From Hymenoscyphus infarciens (lineage: Eukaryota; Ascomycota; Leotiomycetes; Helotiales; Helotiaceae), in assembly GCA_001414345.1 (NCBI GenBank), contig LLCB01000065.1:153822-217821 (forward strand): a stretch of 64,000 nucleotides of DNA. Direction: 5' to 3'. Of this stretch, positions 23,458-35,972 are shown in pieces. Within the stretch, counting starts at the first letter, position 1; each line of letters begins with the position of its first letter. The position numbers and the translations under genes are program-made. The notes under the pieces are model-generated. The model saw only the letters and a program-made list of their open reading frames with translations, made no database searches and was not told the origin of the DNA.

Positions 23458-25374
23458 ACTCTCTCTCCGCTAATTGGCTTTTCACAGCTCAATCAACCTC
23501 CTTTTTGTCGATAGTGTACACTACAACTCTTTTTCCGCTACGGTCTGTAAATAATTAGCATGCTATTTTTGCCTCGATTCTGGCGTTCCCTTGGAGTTTC
23601 TTCTCGCATGGCGTTTTCTCTCTTTCCTTTACCTTGTGAATGGGCGGCTATCCTTTCCTTTTTTTATGTCATTAGGTGAAGAGAAAACCCTTCCGCGCGG
23701 AAAACCAAACCCACCCTCTTATTTGTATTGTCTCTTTTAAAAAAATTGTGGATAATCGCGAGAGAGGGGTGGTGAAATGGGAAACTCTAGAAATTTTATT
23801 GATAGTGATGGCGGAGATTTCTTTTTTTGTCTTGTTGAGGAATGGATGGATGAATGGCTGGATATTCGTGGATGCTAGGATGAATTCGCGAATTCATTAG
23901 GTCTTTGCTTGGAGATGTGGATTGGGTTGCTTTGGTGATGTGGTGGTGGGGGAAGGTAGAGAATATGAATCGAATCGCGTTGAGTAGAGTGGAGTGAGGA
24001 ATTGAGCAATAAATCCTGAGATCCTGAGTAGTGGGTAGTGTGAAGCAAATAAAAAGTTAAATAGTAAAAATTGGTCTTGCTGTGCCCTTTCGGTTGTGAG
24101 CTTCGAAACAGTGGGCCGTTGGCTGGCGTGGCTGGGAATACATTCATGTCGTGACCTCCTTGCTTGCAGGTATTTCGCGTTCTGTCACTGCCCATGGTTT
24201 GTTTTTGGGATACGGGTTCCCCAACCGGTTTCACGGGACTTCAGTTGGATGTGCCAGGGTAAGTAAGTGTTTGAAGATAGAGGGGAGTAAAGGTCGTTGA
24301 AAGCCGAGGTTATCCTTGGATTAAGGAGGCACTTACTTTGTACTACATTGTCGAGGGAAGTTGTAAGAATGGGAACGGCTGGTAGGTGTGGGTATGGGAA
24401 ACAAATGCTTTGCCTTGTGTGCTTTTTGTAAAGAGTTGTATATGTTTGCTTCGATTCTGCGTGGGGGGGTAAAGTGGTAGATTCTTTGCAAAGTGACAGG
24501 TTCTTTGTAATTGTAGAGGGGTCGAGTTTTGGTGTGCTTGGAAGGGTTTAAAAGTTCTTTGTGGGGAGTTGGGGAAATGTGACTTTAGAATGTGATTTTC
24601 ACGGAGGGAAAAGGATCTGTGTAAGAGAGACAAGGTAGGCTTCCCTCTGGGAACACCTACCAGCCTTTTACAAATGTTGTGCGAAGATTACTCGAACTAT
24701 TTCCCTGGAAGGTTAAGAAGAAGTGGAAAATCAACTTTTTTAATCCTTCGAAATTATCTCGCCTGATGGTAGGTATTCTCTAATACTTTTTGAGACCATA
24801 GAGGGAGAGGGTATACGGAGAGTAAAGCCCGGGATTCTTACTTTTTGGTATCATTGGAGGCGTTTACTTGTTCGCTGTAATGTGGTTTTTGACTTTGAAC
24901 TGAAGGGATTGTGACTTTGGATTTTGAGTTCTGATTCGCTGGTTTGGGGTTGGTGTGTTGTCGTCACACTCCTCTCACTTTTGTGTTAGGGTAGGCACCT
25001 GAGAGGGGGATCAGGTGGCGAGCGAGCTTTCATGTCATGTCTCCGCGACAAATTCGTTCCTCTATCAAGACTTGAGAGTTGTTTTTTATCTCTACCAGTC
25101 TACACATCGAGGACAAAAGCACTAGCTTCAATAATCACCATAAATAATTCACTCGGTCTTTTCACCCCAAGCATTCAGTTGGTGACTACGATACCATATA
25201 AACGCAGCGTATCAAACCAAACCAAACCCCAAGTTCATATATACGTCTTGTATCAGTCGCTACTCTTCTTATCTGAACCAAAACAGAAAAAAACAATCAC
25301 ATAACCCACGCCCATCTCGTCCACCCACTTCCTTATCTCGCATACAACTCACAGCAAGCCATACAGAGCACGCA
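23458..25374. other. Intergenic, T/G-rich on the plus strand then C/A-rich
   Basis: The first part is the 3' flank of the ATPase gene. The plus strand stays T/G-rich to about 25.0 kb and turns C/A-rich over the last 300 bp, consistent with the leader of the next gene. No gene recognised. Confidence 0.45.
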
Positions 25375-25764
25375 ATGGGAGCCTGTATCTCCTCCCGCAA
25401 AGTAGAAAGACCGTCTCCGCAAGTTCTACCACCCTCTCTGCATCCCGATACACGGGAGATGTATAAGTCTAAGGATATACGGCTTGATAATCTGAAGCCC
25501 GAGACTGGTGAGAGAATCCCGACCCCGGGAAATAGGGAAGAACCTGGAATCGAGAGTTTGAACCAGTGGGGGAAGGAGAGGGAGAGGATGGTTGAGCGGA
25601 AGGGGAGTACTAGTCGTGGTGGGATTTTGAAGGGGGGAGTAGGAGGGATTTTAAAGGCTGGTCCTGTGGTTTTGGGGGATAAGGAGGATGGAAGAGGCGG
25701 GGTGGTGAGGGTTGGGAGTGGGGAGAGGGGGGGATTTTTGGCACCTGTTGTTTTGGGGAAGTGA
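25375..25764 (+). CDS. Small hypothetical protein with MGAC N-terminus, candidate myristoylated/palmitoylated protein
   Basis: A single-exon frame of 129 aa. It begins MGACISSRK: Gly2 and Cys4 with Ser at positions 6-7 fit the N-myristoylation plus palmitoylation pattern of membrane-anchored signalling proteins. The middle (residues 20-65) is charged and Pro-rich with repeated ETGERIPTPG-like turns. The C-terminal half is Gly-rich (GGILKGGVGGILKAG) and low in complexity. There is no known catalytic domain. It lies 462 bp upstream of the ESSS gene on the same strand, with a C/A-rich leader before its ATG, as for neighbouring real genes. I do not recognise a named family. Gly-rich composition in the second half leaves some risk that the frame is chance. 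Confidence 0.55.
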   Translation: MGACISSRKVERPSPQVLPPSLHPDTREMYKSKDIRLDNLKPETGERIPTPGNREEPGIESLNQWGKERERMVERKGSTSRGGILKGGVGGILKAGPVVLGDKEDGRGGVVRVGSGERGGFLAPVVLGK

Positions 25765-26226
25765 GAGGTTTCTACTCGTCTAAACCTTCTTCCATTCATG
25801 CATCCAGATACTACAGATTTTGGAATCGATCACCATCAAATTTTAGCGTCCTCAGTCCGGACGTGGGGAAGATATTTTGACAGCAACCGATTCAGGTGTC
25901 ATTTAGTGGTGGGGGCAACGCTAAAAACCAAAAGCCAACCAACCAACCAACCAACCAACCAAATAGGTTTAGCGACCCCCGACACTACCGACCGGAGCCT
26001 TGAATCTCAACCTCATCCTGCTGCAGCAAGATTTGTCCACTCATACCGCCACCACGACGACAGTCTACCCCCCTTCCTAACGTCCACGAGGAGCTTCATC
26101 TTTCCTCGCCCTCATCATCTCGATTCGATATTTGCCACTACGACTCAATTGCCCTCGCCCCTCACGCCTCTGCCCGCGGAGAGAATATCCCTTCCCTCCC
26201 ACCACCGAACAACACAAGCAGACACA
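25765..26226 (+). promoter_or_regulatory. Upstream region and leader of the complex I ESSS gene, with (CCAA)n run
   Basis: C-rich, pyrimidine-rich leader sequence. A CCAA tetranucleotide run lies at about 25935-25962. A frame open from 25798 runs into the ESSS coding sequence, but the mitochondrial presequence starts at 26227, so the extension is taken as untranslated. Confidence 0.5.
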
Positions 26227-26805
26227 ATGCGTCTCCTGGTACAAACACCGACCGCCGCCGCGCGAGCAATTTCTCAAGCTAGAGCTCTGCCAATTTCCTC
26301 CCTTGCGACGAGAACCTTCACGAGTACGACGACACAGCGTTCGGCCGACCACGCAGATCACTTTGATCCTCCTAGCGGATGGCTCTTTGGTGTTAAGCCG
26401 GGCGAGAAGGCGGAGAAGGAGGGATGGGAGAATATCTGGGTTTATGGGTTCTTTGGGACGATGGGGTTGGGGGTTTTGGGGTATGCTTTTAAGCCTGATA
26501 CTTCGTGAGTTGCTTCCTTTTATTTATTTGCTTTTTCTCGGGGTGAAGGGATGAGGGGATGGGGATGGGAGGTGGACAGATGGGATGGTAGGGAACAATT
26601 GGTAGAGTTGGGGATTGGTGGGATGTGGATTGAGACGATTACGATGGGGAGGCGGATGGGCGGGGATGAATCTGAGAGATAGTCACGAATTAAAAGAAGA
26701 ATTCAGCTAACAGGCCCTCACAGGATACAAACCTGGGCCCTCGAAGAAGCGCGTCGAAGATTAGAAGTCGAAGGCATCCTCGCAGAACCAGAGAGCAAAT
26801 CATAA
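26227..26805 (+). CDS. NADH:ubiquinone oxidoreductase ESSS subunit (NDUFB11 family), mitochondrial complex I
   Basis: Accessory single-span subunit of the membrane arm of complex I. Exons 26227-26504 and 26724-26805 are joined across a 219-bp intron (GTGAGT donor, AGCTAAC branch, CTCACAG acceptor), giving 119 aa. Residues 1-45 form a typical mitochondrial presequence, rich in Arg, Ala, Ser and Thr without acidic residues (MRLLVQTPTAAARAISQARA). Then comes HFDPPSGWLFGVKPGEK, one membrane segment at about 75-90 (IWVYGFFGTMGLGVLGYAF) and the conserved matrix tail KPDTSIQTWALEEARRRLE, which only appears once the intron is removed. The ATG at 26227 is chosen because the targeting peptide begins there. 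Confidence 0.9.
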
Positions 26806-29800
26806 TACCATCCCTGCATCGAAAATCGAATAGAATCACAAACATATTTCGAGAAAAACCATAGAGGGTTGATACATGGAGGGGAGGGAGTTGTACATAT
26901 GAATGGGGTTTTGCTTTTCTCATTTTGATTTCCTTTGGGTTTGGGTTTGCAATGAGATGAATTGATGGGGAGGGATGTGAGCATAGGGTGGGCGAGGGGA
27001 TGTGTGAGCAGAATTGAGGGTGGGCGAGGAAATAGATAGACGGCGATGGGAGTTTATTGAGATGAATACATTTTTTCCTTTGCGTTTTTTGGTTTTCACT
27101 TTGGTTGTGTCTTGATGTTACTTTGGAATTGAGAAGCTGAGTGTGGGTGATCCATGGTAAAGTTTTGGTGCTTCGTTTCGTTTTTTCTTCCCTCTGATAT
27201 TAAGTGAAAAACACACCACCTTTACTTTACACCTCCTTCACTTTAACCATGCTCTCTAATCTAGGATAATTACTTATATTGTCTAAGAAGGTTTAGAAGA
27301 ATGAGAAACTCCGCCTCTCCATTCTTCTAAACGTTCTTGTATAATATTCCAAGCTGTCACGAACATCCCAAGGCAATGGAAGGATGGGGGTGTACTCGGA
27401 CCAAAGCTCAGGGCTCGTACATTACCTCCTAAATGCCAAGTGGAAATCAAGGGTCTCCGTCCTTTCTAAACGAGAAACTCATTTCGTTGTGTTGTCATTT
27501 CCAACCAAGATTTTCTTGAGTGTTAGAGTCGCAGAGCAAGTCCTTCCTCTCCCCCTTTCCTTTCGTCCGGAACTCCCAGAAAAGACATTGATTGTTGCAC
27601 TTCATGTGTGGAAATGTTCATCGTGTGAGTGAGGGTATGGTCTCAAAAATTCGAGTCTTTGTGGTACTTAAATGTCACGGAATGGAAGGAGGAAGGCGCA
27701 CAAGATCTAGACGTGAAGTAAGGCCACATGCGCTTCGCGCTGTGGTGTTGGGGGAGGCGGAGAGACTATGATGAACATTGGTTTTGGAATTACATACACT
27801 CTAGGTTTTGGTTGTTTTTCTTGTGTGTTGTTCTTGCGGGGGTCAGATGGTTGCTTGGGGGTAGGAAATGGTTGCTGTCGAGGGGGAAGGTGTTGTCGAT
27901 TTCCCTTCCTTTCGTTTGTCGGTTGTAGAGCGTGGGTAAAGACTTGACGCTGTAGCTAAAGAGTAGCCATTTGTAGATCGTCTGGTGGCAAGCAGCACGA
28001 GGCAACTTCTTAGTAAGCTCCCAGCATTCAGGCCGTCCTTCTGGTCGTCCATGGGCGAAGGCATCTTCATCCTCACGCTATGTGGTCGATGCATCATAGG
28101 ATGTCGGGGCCTCCTCAGAGACAAAACTTGCACTTGCGTCTTTCGGTTCTTGCTTCTTTCGTCAGGGTTTTAACATGCTTGAAGCAGCTTTTCCGAAATA
28201 TTTTATTTGAAATATCTCGGGTTTTGTTACGGGTACGGGAGAGGGGGGGCGTAGATTCCAGGAATTTGTAAACGTTCCCGCCATGCGATCTCCAGGAAAA
28301 AGGTTCCAGTGGACATAATTTATCCGCAATCAGGTGGTGGTTTATTTCTCGGCTTTTGTGTTTTCTTTCTTGGGGTTAGTTTGGTTCCTTGTGAGCTTGG
28401 GTTACGGTCTTTTGCTGTGAGGGGGACGTTGTTGTTGGTTTGTTTTGTATCATTTGTATTAGGGTTTAGGGAGAGACTATAATGGTGAGAGGAGTGATAT
28501 GGGTTGTTATTGAAAGGGTCTAAAGTTGGATGAGAGTGAAGAAGCTCCTAGTTATCAGAGTCGGGTCAGTATATAAATATTTGCACAGACAACAGTCTCC
28601 CAAATGAAATCCAGCCAGAATACGGCTATGTTTGCAGGTGTCGATAAATTCCCAAAGGCTTCTGCTTTTTATGTTTTAGGTTTGGCTTTTGTGTCTTGGG
28701 GGATGTTTGAGCATTTGTATGGAGGTCTTGCTTTCGAGCTAGATTAACGAGTTTTACCTTAGTTCGTTGACAGATATTGTTCTCTTTTTTCATCATCATA
28801 CGATAGTCCTCTTGATTATGCTGATTCTTTCAACATGAAGGTGTTGGAGAAGTTTGAGACAACAAGGACGGTGCGGGAACAATGTTGGTTTCTTCCGAGA
28901 CAGGAAAAATGTAGTAGACGTAGCCATTTACCCTGTTTTTTGTTTTCTTTCTCATTCCTGGAAAGAAAGTCTCGCAATTTAGAATCCTCTATATATCATA
29001 TGAATATTGCTACTATGTAACCTAGGAGGTGGTGTTTTATATTCTTACTAACCCCAGAAGAGTCCCGAACGTTTTAGTGTCACATTAGGTGTGGGAAAGT
29101 GAAAACTGATGTACTAATTTTTCGTTCTCAGCCATTGGATTCTTGGGAGTCTAGCTTTTCGAGCTCACTGCTTTTAGTTCTTGTTAACATGAACTCAAAA
29201 CGTTCTCTGCGAATGGGGGTTGTCATGTTATTGTCGAGAAAGGTTTTTCCTTCGCTTAATTTTCCTTCGTTCGAATCAGAGGGGCTAGGGGCCGTTCCTC
29301 TGCTTTCGTTGGAAGCTTTGCAAAAGCTGTGATCGATGGTTCACAGCCTACGAAATAGTGGCAGCTTTACTAGAGGAGAGTTTTAAGAGACATCTTCATA
29401 AGAAGCAGTTTCAAGCTCGGCAACTTAGTTCTATGCTTCTTCCTTCTCTTCTCCTTCACCTTTTTATTCAAAACATCTTGTATAGGTACTCGTGATTGAG
29501 ATGAGTAGTAGGATAATTTCGCGAGAATTGCTTCATCTCTAGGGTCAGTCGCTGTGATAGAAGAGGTGCTTTGTTTCTACTTCCACTTTCCCTGGAGGAT
29601 AGAATTACTTTTATCATTTTGTTCAGCTTGAGCAGGCGAGGAGTATATATTTTGCTTTCGTCATCTACTTATACCCGTAGTAACACACCCGAGAAGAGGA
29701 GCTCGGCGGAAATTGTCGGTGCGTCAACGCCACATAGCCTGGAAGTTTGAACGGGTTTTATATGTTTCGGAATCCTCTTCATTCACCTGTCAAATTCCTT

Positions 29801-30590
29801 AGCGAGATACTTACGACGCGAAAAAGAAAGACTGAAGAAAGTAAGCAAGTTGGTCCTCATATAATATCTTCTCGAAAGATCGGAACACCGATGTAAGGGA
29901 ACAGTTGATTCGTTATCTTGATTTGAATTCTCTACATCCACTTCTACTGGTATCAAGTGACTTGAGATTTCTAGTAATTCGTGAAGACTCTAGGAGTAAG
30001 GAGAAAGCTGGAAGGTTTGAAATCTCGATACTGTAAACTAGAAGATTAGTCTAGTAAAAATCTGTAGCTAAACTCGAATTTTATGAAATAGAGAAACACA
30101 CCCTGCTCCGACTGGCGTATTCTAACAGCTACGTTCTATTCGCCCTCTTTTGGATTCAAATCAAGTGTGGCCTCGGTTGATGAACAAAACTATGTCCTTC
30201 GCACGGGAGGAGAAAACCGCACAAAAAATCTCGAAAAGGGTAGATTCAGACTCCATATACCCAACACACCATCCAAGATTCCTCCGAGACATGCTCATGT
30301 CATTAATGCATCAACGGCACCTCTATCCAGCAAACTCCCCAAGCACAACCACCAGGTGGATATGTCAGCCTTCAAACACCACCTTACAGGACAGAACACA
30401 GCTGGGTGTCTCCTGTTAATGGCTTCTTGAACACCCCACTATTCCCTCACCACTCCATAGCCCATTATGAAATAGAACCGCGCTCTTATCCCGTCCACAC
30501 CCACCCACACACCTACAGCATACGATTCCGGTTTTAACTCACCAGCATTCCACCCGCCTCCTTTCGGCCTACAGAATAGATACGTCTACA
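26806..30590. other. Gene-free region, T/G-rich plus strand
   Basis: First third of a 14.6-kb stretch without a convincing gene. Frames reach at most about 96 codons and conflict between strands. The plus strand is T/G-rich from 26.5 to about 29.9 kb and then becomes A/C-rich. Contains the short hairpin repeat at 27262-27340. Long non-coding transcripts cannot be excluded. Confidence 0.4.
27262..27340 (+). repeat. Short hairpin repeat, copy A
   Basis: A 79-bp unit starting TAGGATAATTAC and ending ATTCTTCTAAACGTTCTTG. Inside, GGTTTAGAAGAATG and CATTCTTCTAAAC can pair around a CT/GA-rich loop. A gap-free relative sits in opposite orientation at 48295-48372. Confidence 0.55.
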
Positions 30591-31470
30591 CAACGAATAA
30601 AGGCTAGGAATATATTCATAATATTCATGATTTTCTACGAATATTATACCCTTCAAATAATTAATAAATAAGAAGCGTTTAGAGAGTAAATATTAGTTGT
30701 TTATTCATAAATATTTTATATTCTCTACTCTTCTTATATAGTTTCCTACTTATCTAAGAGCCTGTTTAGCTCGCATATATTAGTCCTTTTTTAATATATA
30801 TACTACTAAGAATAATATATATGTATATAAATTATGTATACATATTATAATATTTGACTAGCATATATTATAATACGCACTTTTGCTTATATATCCTTTG
30901 AATATATATATAAAGTTATATACTACTAAAATTAAATAATATACTCTTTTAACCTCTTAACCTTTAACTTTTATATATATATATATCTTTTCTCCTTATA
31001 CTACTACTACTACTATAACTACTAGAGACGTTAACGAAATATATACTGAAATATATACGAGCCAAACGATATAGAATATAAAGAGATATATATAAGCACC
31101 TTTTAACCCTATACTCGTGTATAAATCTCATATATCTAAATTAAATTATATATTAAAATCCCTTAATATTATCTGCTTTTGTTACTTTTGTCATCTTAAA
31201 TAGGTTACGCTAGAGCATTTCTAGGCCAAAAAAGTAGATAAGTTAGTTATTAAATAAAGCTCTTCCTAAAGTGTTACTTACGCTAAGTTTAGTTTACAAA
31301 ATCGCTCTCTAAGTACTCTCTTTTCCCCTACTCTTTTTATCTCTTTAGTTATAGTAACTCTTTAAAAGTCTTATAAAATATATAGTAGAGCTATCTATTA
31401 CTATAAGACTAGTTCTAAACTAGCTTAGAGGTTATATATTACTAGAAATCTAACTTTTAGGAATAAATCT
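30591..31470. repeat. AT-rich RIP-like patch
   Basis: About 0.9 kb dominated by TATATA and TTAATA steps, with stops in all frames and sharp borders. Likely eroded transposon DNA; no element type is recognisable. Confidence 0.6.
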
Positions 31471-33240
31471 CGTCTCGAATTTCCCAAACACCAATACCAA
31501 CTACCCATCCACCTACAAGATACCCTTCACTACTTTCAGCACTACCTAAGGGTCCACCACTCCAAGAGAAGAACGCTTTTCATTCTGTTTCGAACCTAAT
31601 ACCATACCCATCAACGCATTCTTTCTCGTTACGGAATGGGGCGTAGACATACTCTTCGACTACTATGAACAAATTTCTAATTGCCAATTGGTTATGGCAA
31701 GATATCGCGAAAGTTTCTCAAGAGGTTTTGAGATTTGACTTAATTTGATTTTATTCGTTCTCTGACTAGGACGGACGTAAAGGAGAGATTTCTTTCTCCC
31801 TAGGGGTCAACGCAGAACACCACACATAAGCGAGGTCAAGGAGTGAATTACCCGGATATTGACGAAACCTTTCTCAGCGTGAAGTACATAGGTAGAAGTA
31901 GTTAGCCTGCTATTCAACGAGTAGTATGTGTGTGTTTTCAGAGAAACCTGATTAAAAATAAAAACGATAAAACGCCTTTAGATGCTCCTTCCTGATGGAA
32001 ATAAATCAGAAGTATAAACTAGGCCGAAAACGAAGGAATCAACTTCCAATTCCAATTCCAAGTCCAAAGCACGCTGCACGAGAAGAAGTAAAACAAACTG
32101 TTTGACTATACACACCGAAAGCTCAAGATTCCACCGTTAGAAAGTGATTGATCTCGCGGGATCTTATTTTTTCCTCCGTACCCTCTTTCATTCAGCGGAA
32201 ACCAAGCGAGAAAGGGTAAGGGGGGCAAATAAAGACTAAAAAGCTAACTTTAACCCCCCCTCTTCAACGCCACAACATGTACATCGTCCCTGGGAAAGAA
32301 ACACACACACACACACGACATGGCGGACAAGCCCCTCCGGGACCCCCTCCTAACCTACAGCACCTCCCCCAACCATACCCCCAACCCCAATACTTCCGTC
32401 CCAGCCCCCCCGTCTCAACCAGCTGTTACAACCACGTCTACTCCATCCCTCTCCCTACTAATAATCAAACTCGGGACGTCCTGAAAATCATATCCTATCC
32501 GCCTCCCCGCAACCCTTCGCACCACGCATACAAACCCCGCTTCAGCAGCACACATCTCTTCACTCCTAGCTTTACACGTAGGCCCACCAAATGAACTACA
32601 TGAAAAACAGCTTTGAATTCACCCTTCACTTCTTATATATATCAGCTAATTCACATTACATAGTATAACTAGTAGCCCCTCCTAAACCTTTCTAAAACCT
32701 TTCTAAAACCTTTCTAAAACCTTTCTAAAACCTTTCTAAACCGTTTTACAAAATGTACCTAAAAACTACATAAAAATTACATAAAACAATTTAGCTAGGA
32801 TTAATAATAAAGAATTATCTACAGTATATATAAGCACTAACTAGTAGTTCTCACTCACCCCCTAAGCATTATCTATTGAGTTTTATCACGGAAAATAACT
32901 CTTAGACATCTCGCTACTCAGTTAAGTAAAAGAGATGAATAGTTGTAGGATTTATATATATATATATATTTGGGGGGGTTTTAGCTCAACTAGTTTATAA
33001 AAATAAGGTAAGCCTTAAATTACTATTAATTTAAAAACTCCTTATTTTATGAATTTTTACTATTTCAAGTTCATTTAAGAGCCTTATCTAGATCCTATCC
33101 CACATCCTCGAGATGAGCTTCAACAACCACCCCGTGGCTTCGAATTAGAATTAATCTCAACTCGTAGAGTTTATAGAATATATTATAGGATACTCTTTTA
33201 TTATAGCCCAGATAGAAGAATATACACGAGGATTTAATGG
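31471..33240. other. Gene-free region with AT-rich second half
   Basis: Mixed composition to 32.6 kb, including a short CA run at about 32301-32316, then AT-rich to 33.24 kb with a TA run near 32952-32970. The frame at 32277-32594 is Pro/Thr/His low-complexity and is not called. Confidence 0.4.
32686..32740. repeat. Tandem repeat, five exact 11-bp units
   Basis: The unit ACCTTTCTAAA occurs five times without interruption or mismatch, at the edge of an AT-rich patch. Confidence 0.9.
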
Positions 33241-35880
33241 CGTGGTGGTGTTTGTTTGGTGTTTGGTTTGGTTTGGTTTAGGTGGTATGAGTGGTATAGG
33301 TGGTATAGGTGTGTATTTATCGAGTAATAAGCTTGGGATATATCAGCAGTTTGAGTAACGAGGTGATTGTGCGAACGATGATGTTAACCTAAAAGCTAGA
33401 GAATAATTCTGGAATTCTGGAATTCTGGAATTCAAAATCCCATCCCATCCCATCCCAGATCTGAGAGAGAGAGAGAGAGAGAGAGAAAAGAAAAGAAAAG
33501 AAAACGACCACAAGAAGAAATAAGTCAATAATTAACTAACTGTATAAACAAACACAAGAGCAAGAACAAGAATAACCCTGATCATAAGTCCAAATTCTAG
33601 CTAAACTCTAATCAAACTCCAATCAAACCAGAACAACACGAAATCACTTCAAAAAAAAGAAAAGGAAATACAGAAACCCCGTTAACGCCACGCTTCCCAA
33701 CGAAACCAAAAACCAAAAACCAAAAACCCAACTTCCGAGCTAGAATGCTAATTGCAAAGAGGGATAGAAAATGCAAAAGAAAAAGAAAGGAGAAGAAAGG
33801 CAGAAGAAAGGCAGAAGAAAGGCAGAAGAAAGGTAAAAGAAAGAAAGAAAGAAAGCACAAACTGAGAAAGTAGAGAGAAGGGAACCAGAAATCCACACTC
33901 CAGTGCAAGTATTTAAACACAGAATTTGAGTTAAACGAACGATGATTGATGCACAGGCAAAATATACTGTTGACACTGCCCAGCGAGCGAGCGAGCGAGC
34001 CCCTTTCCCGTTGACATGAATCCCTATAGCAAAAAGGGTAACGAAACCCTCATGAATGTGGATGTGGTAGGTAACCCTACATAGGCTTCAAGAGAAGGAT
34101 GGGTGATTCTCGATGTTAAATGTTGACACCAGTCATCGAGCTCCCTTTGCTGTCCCCCTTTCCTGTTCCCCTTTCCTGTTCCCCTTTCCTATTCCCCTTT
34201 CCTGTTGACTTGACTTCCAGAAATTAAGTCATGATTCTCTTTTCGAGTGGCAACCAAACCCCAATAGTTGTTGACCGACTCTTTGGTTACCCAGACTTAC
34301 CTCACCTCTGAACTTCGGCCCAACGAAGGAGTTCGCCTCAACATCATACGTCGGTTCCTCAAGTCCTTCCATCCCATGCATGACCCTATCGTCGCCAAAG
34401 AAGAGAAATCCACAGTCAGGCAATAATAACAGAGGACAAAAAGGTGACTCATCCCATCCCATTCCATCCCACCCCCTCCCATCTCATCCTAAACCAACAA
34501 TCCGCGTAAACTTCCACCATCCAAATAAACCCATCGACTCAATCCCCCCTAAATTCACGAAAAGTAACTCAACTTTCACAGCCACTTGCTGCTTTTATGT
34601 CCTCCCCTCTCACAAGCAACACAACCCAAACCAATCCCAACAAATAAGCAATAATACCACCCTCATGTATGCATCCCCCATCTCAACCTCACGATCAGCG
34701 TCAAGTCTAGAGTAACTCCAGTGACTCACCCATCCCAAACCAAGGAAGATGACGAAAAAGGGGGCGTAGAAAATAAAGGCATCAACACCACGCAGCCCTA
34801 CTCGCCACCTCATCACGCCTCACTCCCTTCTACCAACCGCCTTTCCCAGCTCAGCTCCCAGATTCCTTGTAAGTGGTCGTACCACCACAACGCCCGGACG
34901 AAAAGGAAGGAGGAAACCCCGAAAGGCATCAACACAACCCACCCCTCCTCGCATAACCAGGGCTTGAACCTACTGTACCACCCACAACCCACAAACCCTC
35001 GCCTCCAAATAGTCTCTTTCCCACCAAGGGGTAAAAACCAAGCTATCTCCACTGCAGTTCAAAAAAAACAAACAAAAGTGGCAGAAACACATGCCTCTTC
35101 CCTCCTTGTGGTGCAGTTTCATGCTAGACCAAGATACCATGTCTTGTCCTCTCGGTGGGAGCAAGAACCGAGGAACGAGTATCCTCCTTGCCTCTCGAGG
35201 CTCTGCACGCTCTATGTACATGACATAGTGGGGTATCTGTGTTTTGTTTCCCAGCTTGACAGACACTAATTCGTGGCTGATTGAGGCTCTGCTTAGGAAA
35301 TGGTTCTTGGAAGGGTTATTTTTTGTTTTTTCCTTGTGAGGAATAAAGGAGAGGAGCATCGTAAGTGTTGAAACGAAACATTGCCTCCTGGTCTAAGCTC
35401 CGAGGACGTGTACAATTATCCCAGAAAGTGAGGAAAAGACCAAGCACCGACCCGAATGTTTCTACGGAGTTAGGTTTTTGTTTCTCGGCTTCTCGACACA
35501 CTCGGTGAATACGACTACCGAGTATCATCTGATGTTTAAACCTCTCCGGAGCTTCAACATCGCGTGGCAGCCTATTTATTGCACAGACATACACGTAGAC
35601 ACCTCACTCACTTGATGAGGCTCTGGCGATAAGGGGAAGCCCTTGTTTGGTAAAAAATTCTGTGGCTGTGGAAAATGCAGTCCGGTAAATGAAAACAAAG
35701 CGATTCATTGGTCCAAAACTCGCAGTGAGTCAGAAGGCTGCGAAGGCAGAAATAGAGGTGGTTGGGTTGGTAGATAACATCGTCCAAACAGGCTTTTTGA
35801 ATACACAAATGACGATCGTTATAGGGTATAATTCCAAGGATCGACGAACATTGCTCACAAGAGCTGAAAGTGATGACTCC
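33241..35880. other. Gene-free region rich in simple repeats
   Basis: Holds a GGAATTCT triplet run near 33411-33433, GA repeats at 33463-33486, an 11-bp purine minisatellite (GCAGAAGAAAG-like) at about 33789-33833, GCGA repeats at about 33979-33998, and four 13-bp units CCCCTTTCCTGTT at 34155-34206. Frames up to 182 codons (34721-35269) have Pro/Thr/His-biased composition and no domain. Confidence 0.45.
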
Positions 35881-35972
35881 TACCAGTTCAGTACCAACCT
35901 CTCCAATTATTCGCGAATAACAAAACTCATTGTGAAGTGCGAATAATGGAAGAGGTTGGTACTAAACTGGTA
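35881..35972. mobile_element. 92-bp near-perfect inverted repeat (miniature foldback element)
   Basis: The left arm 35881-35914 (starting TACCAGTTCAGTACCAACCT) pairs with the right arm 35939-35972 (ending GGTTGGTACTAAACTGGTA), with a mismatch and a small offset, around a 24-bp spacer. No frame. The size suggests a foldback MITE or the two ends of an element that lost its middle. Confidence 0.65.

Noticed and set aside
34721..35269. 182-codon plus-strand frame
   Set aside because: Pro/Thr/His/Gln-rich from C/A-rich DNA, opposed by open frames on the other strand. Not protein-like.
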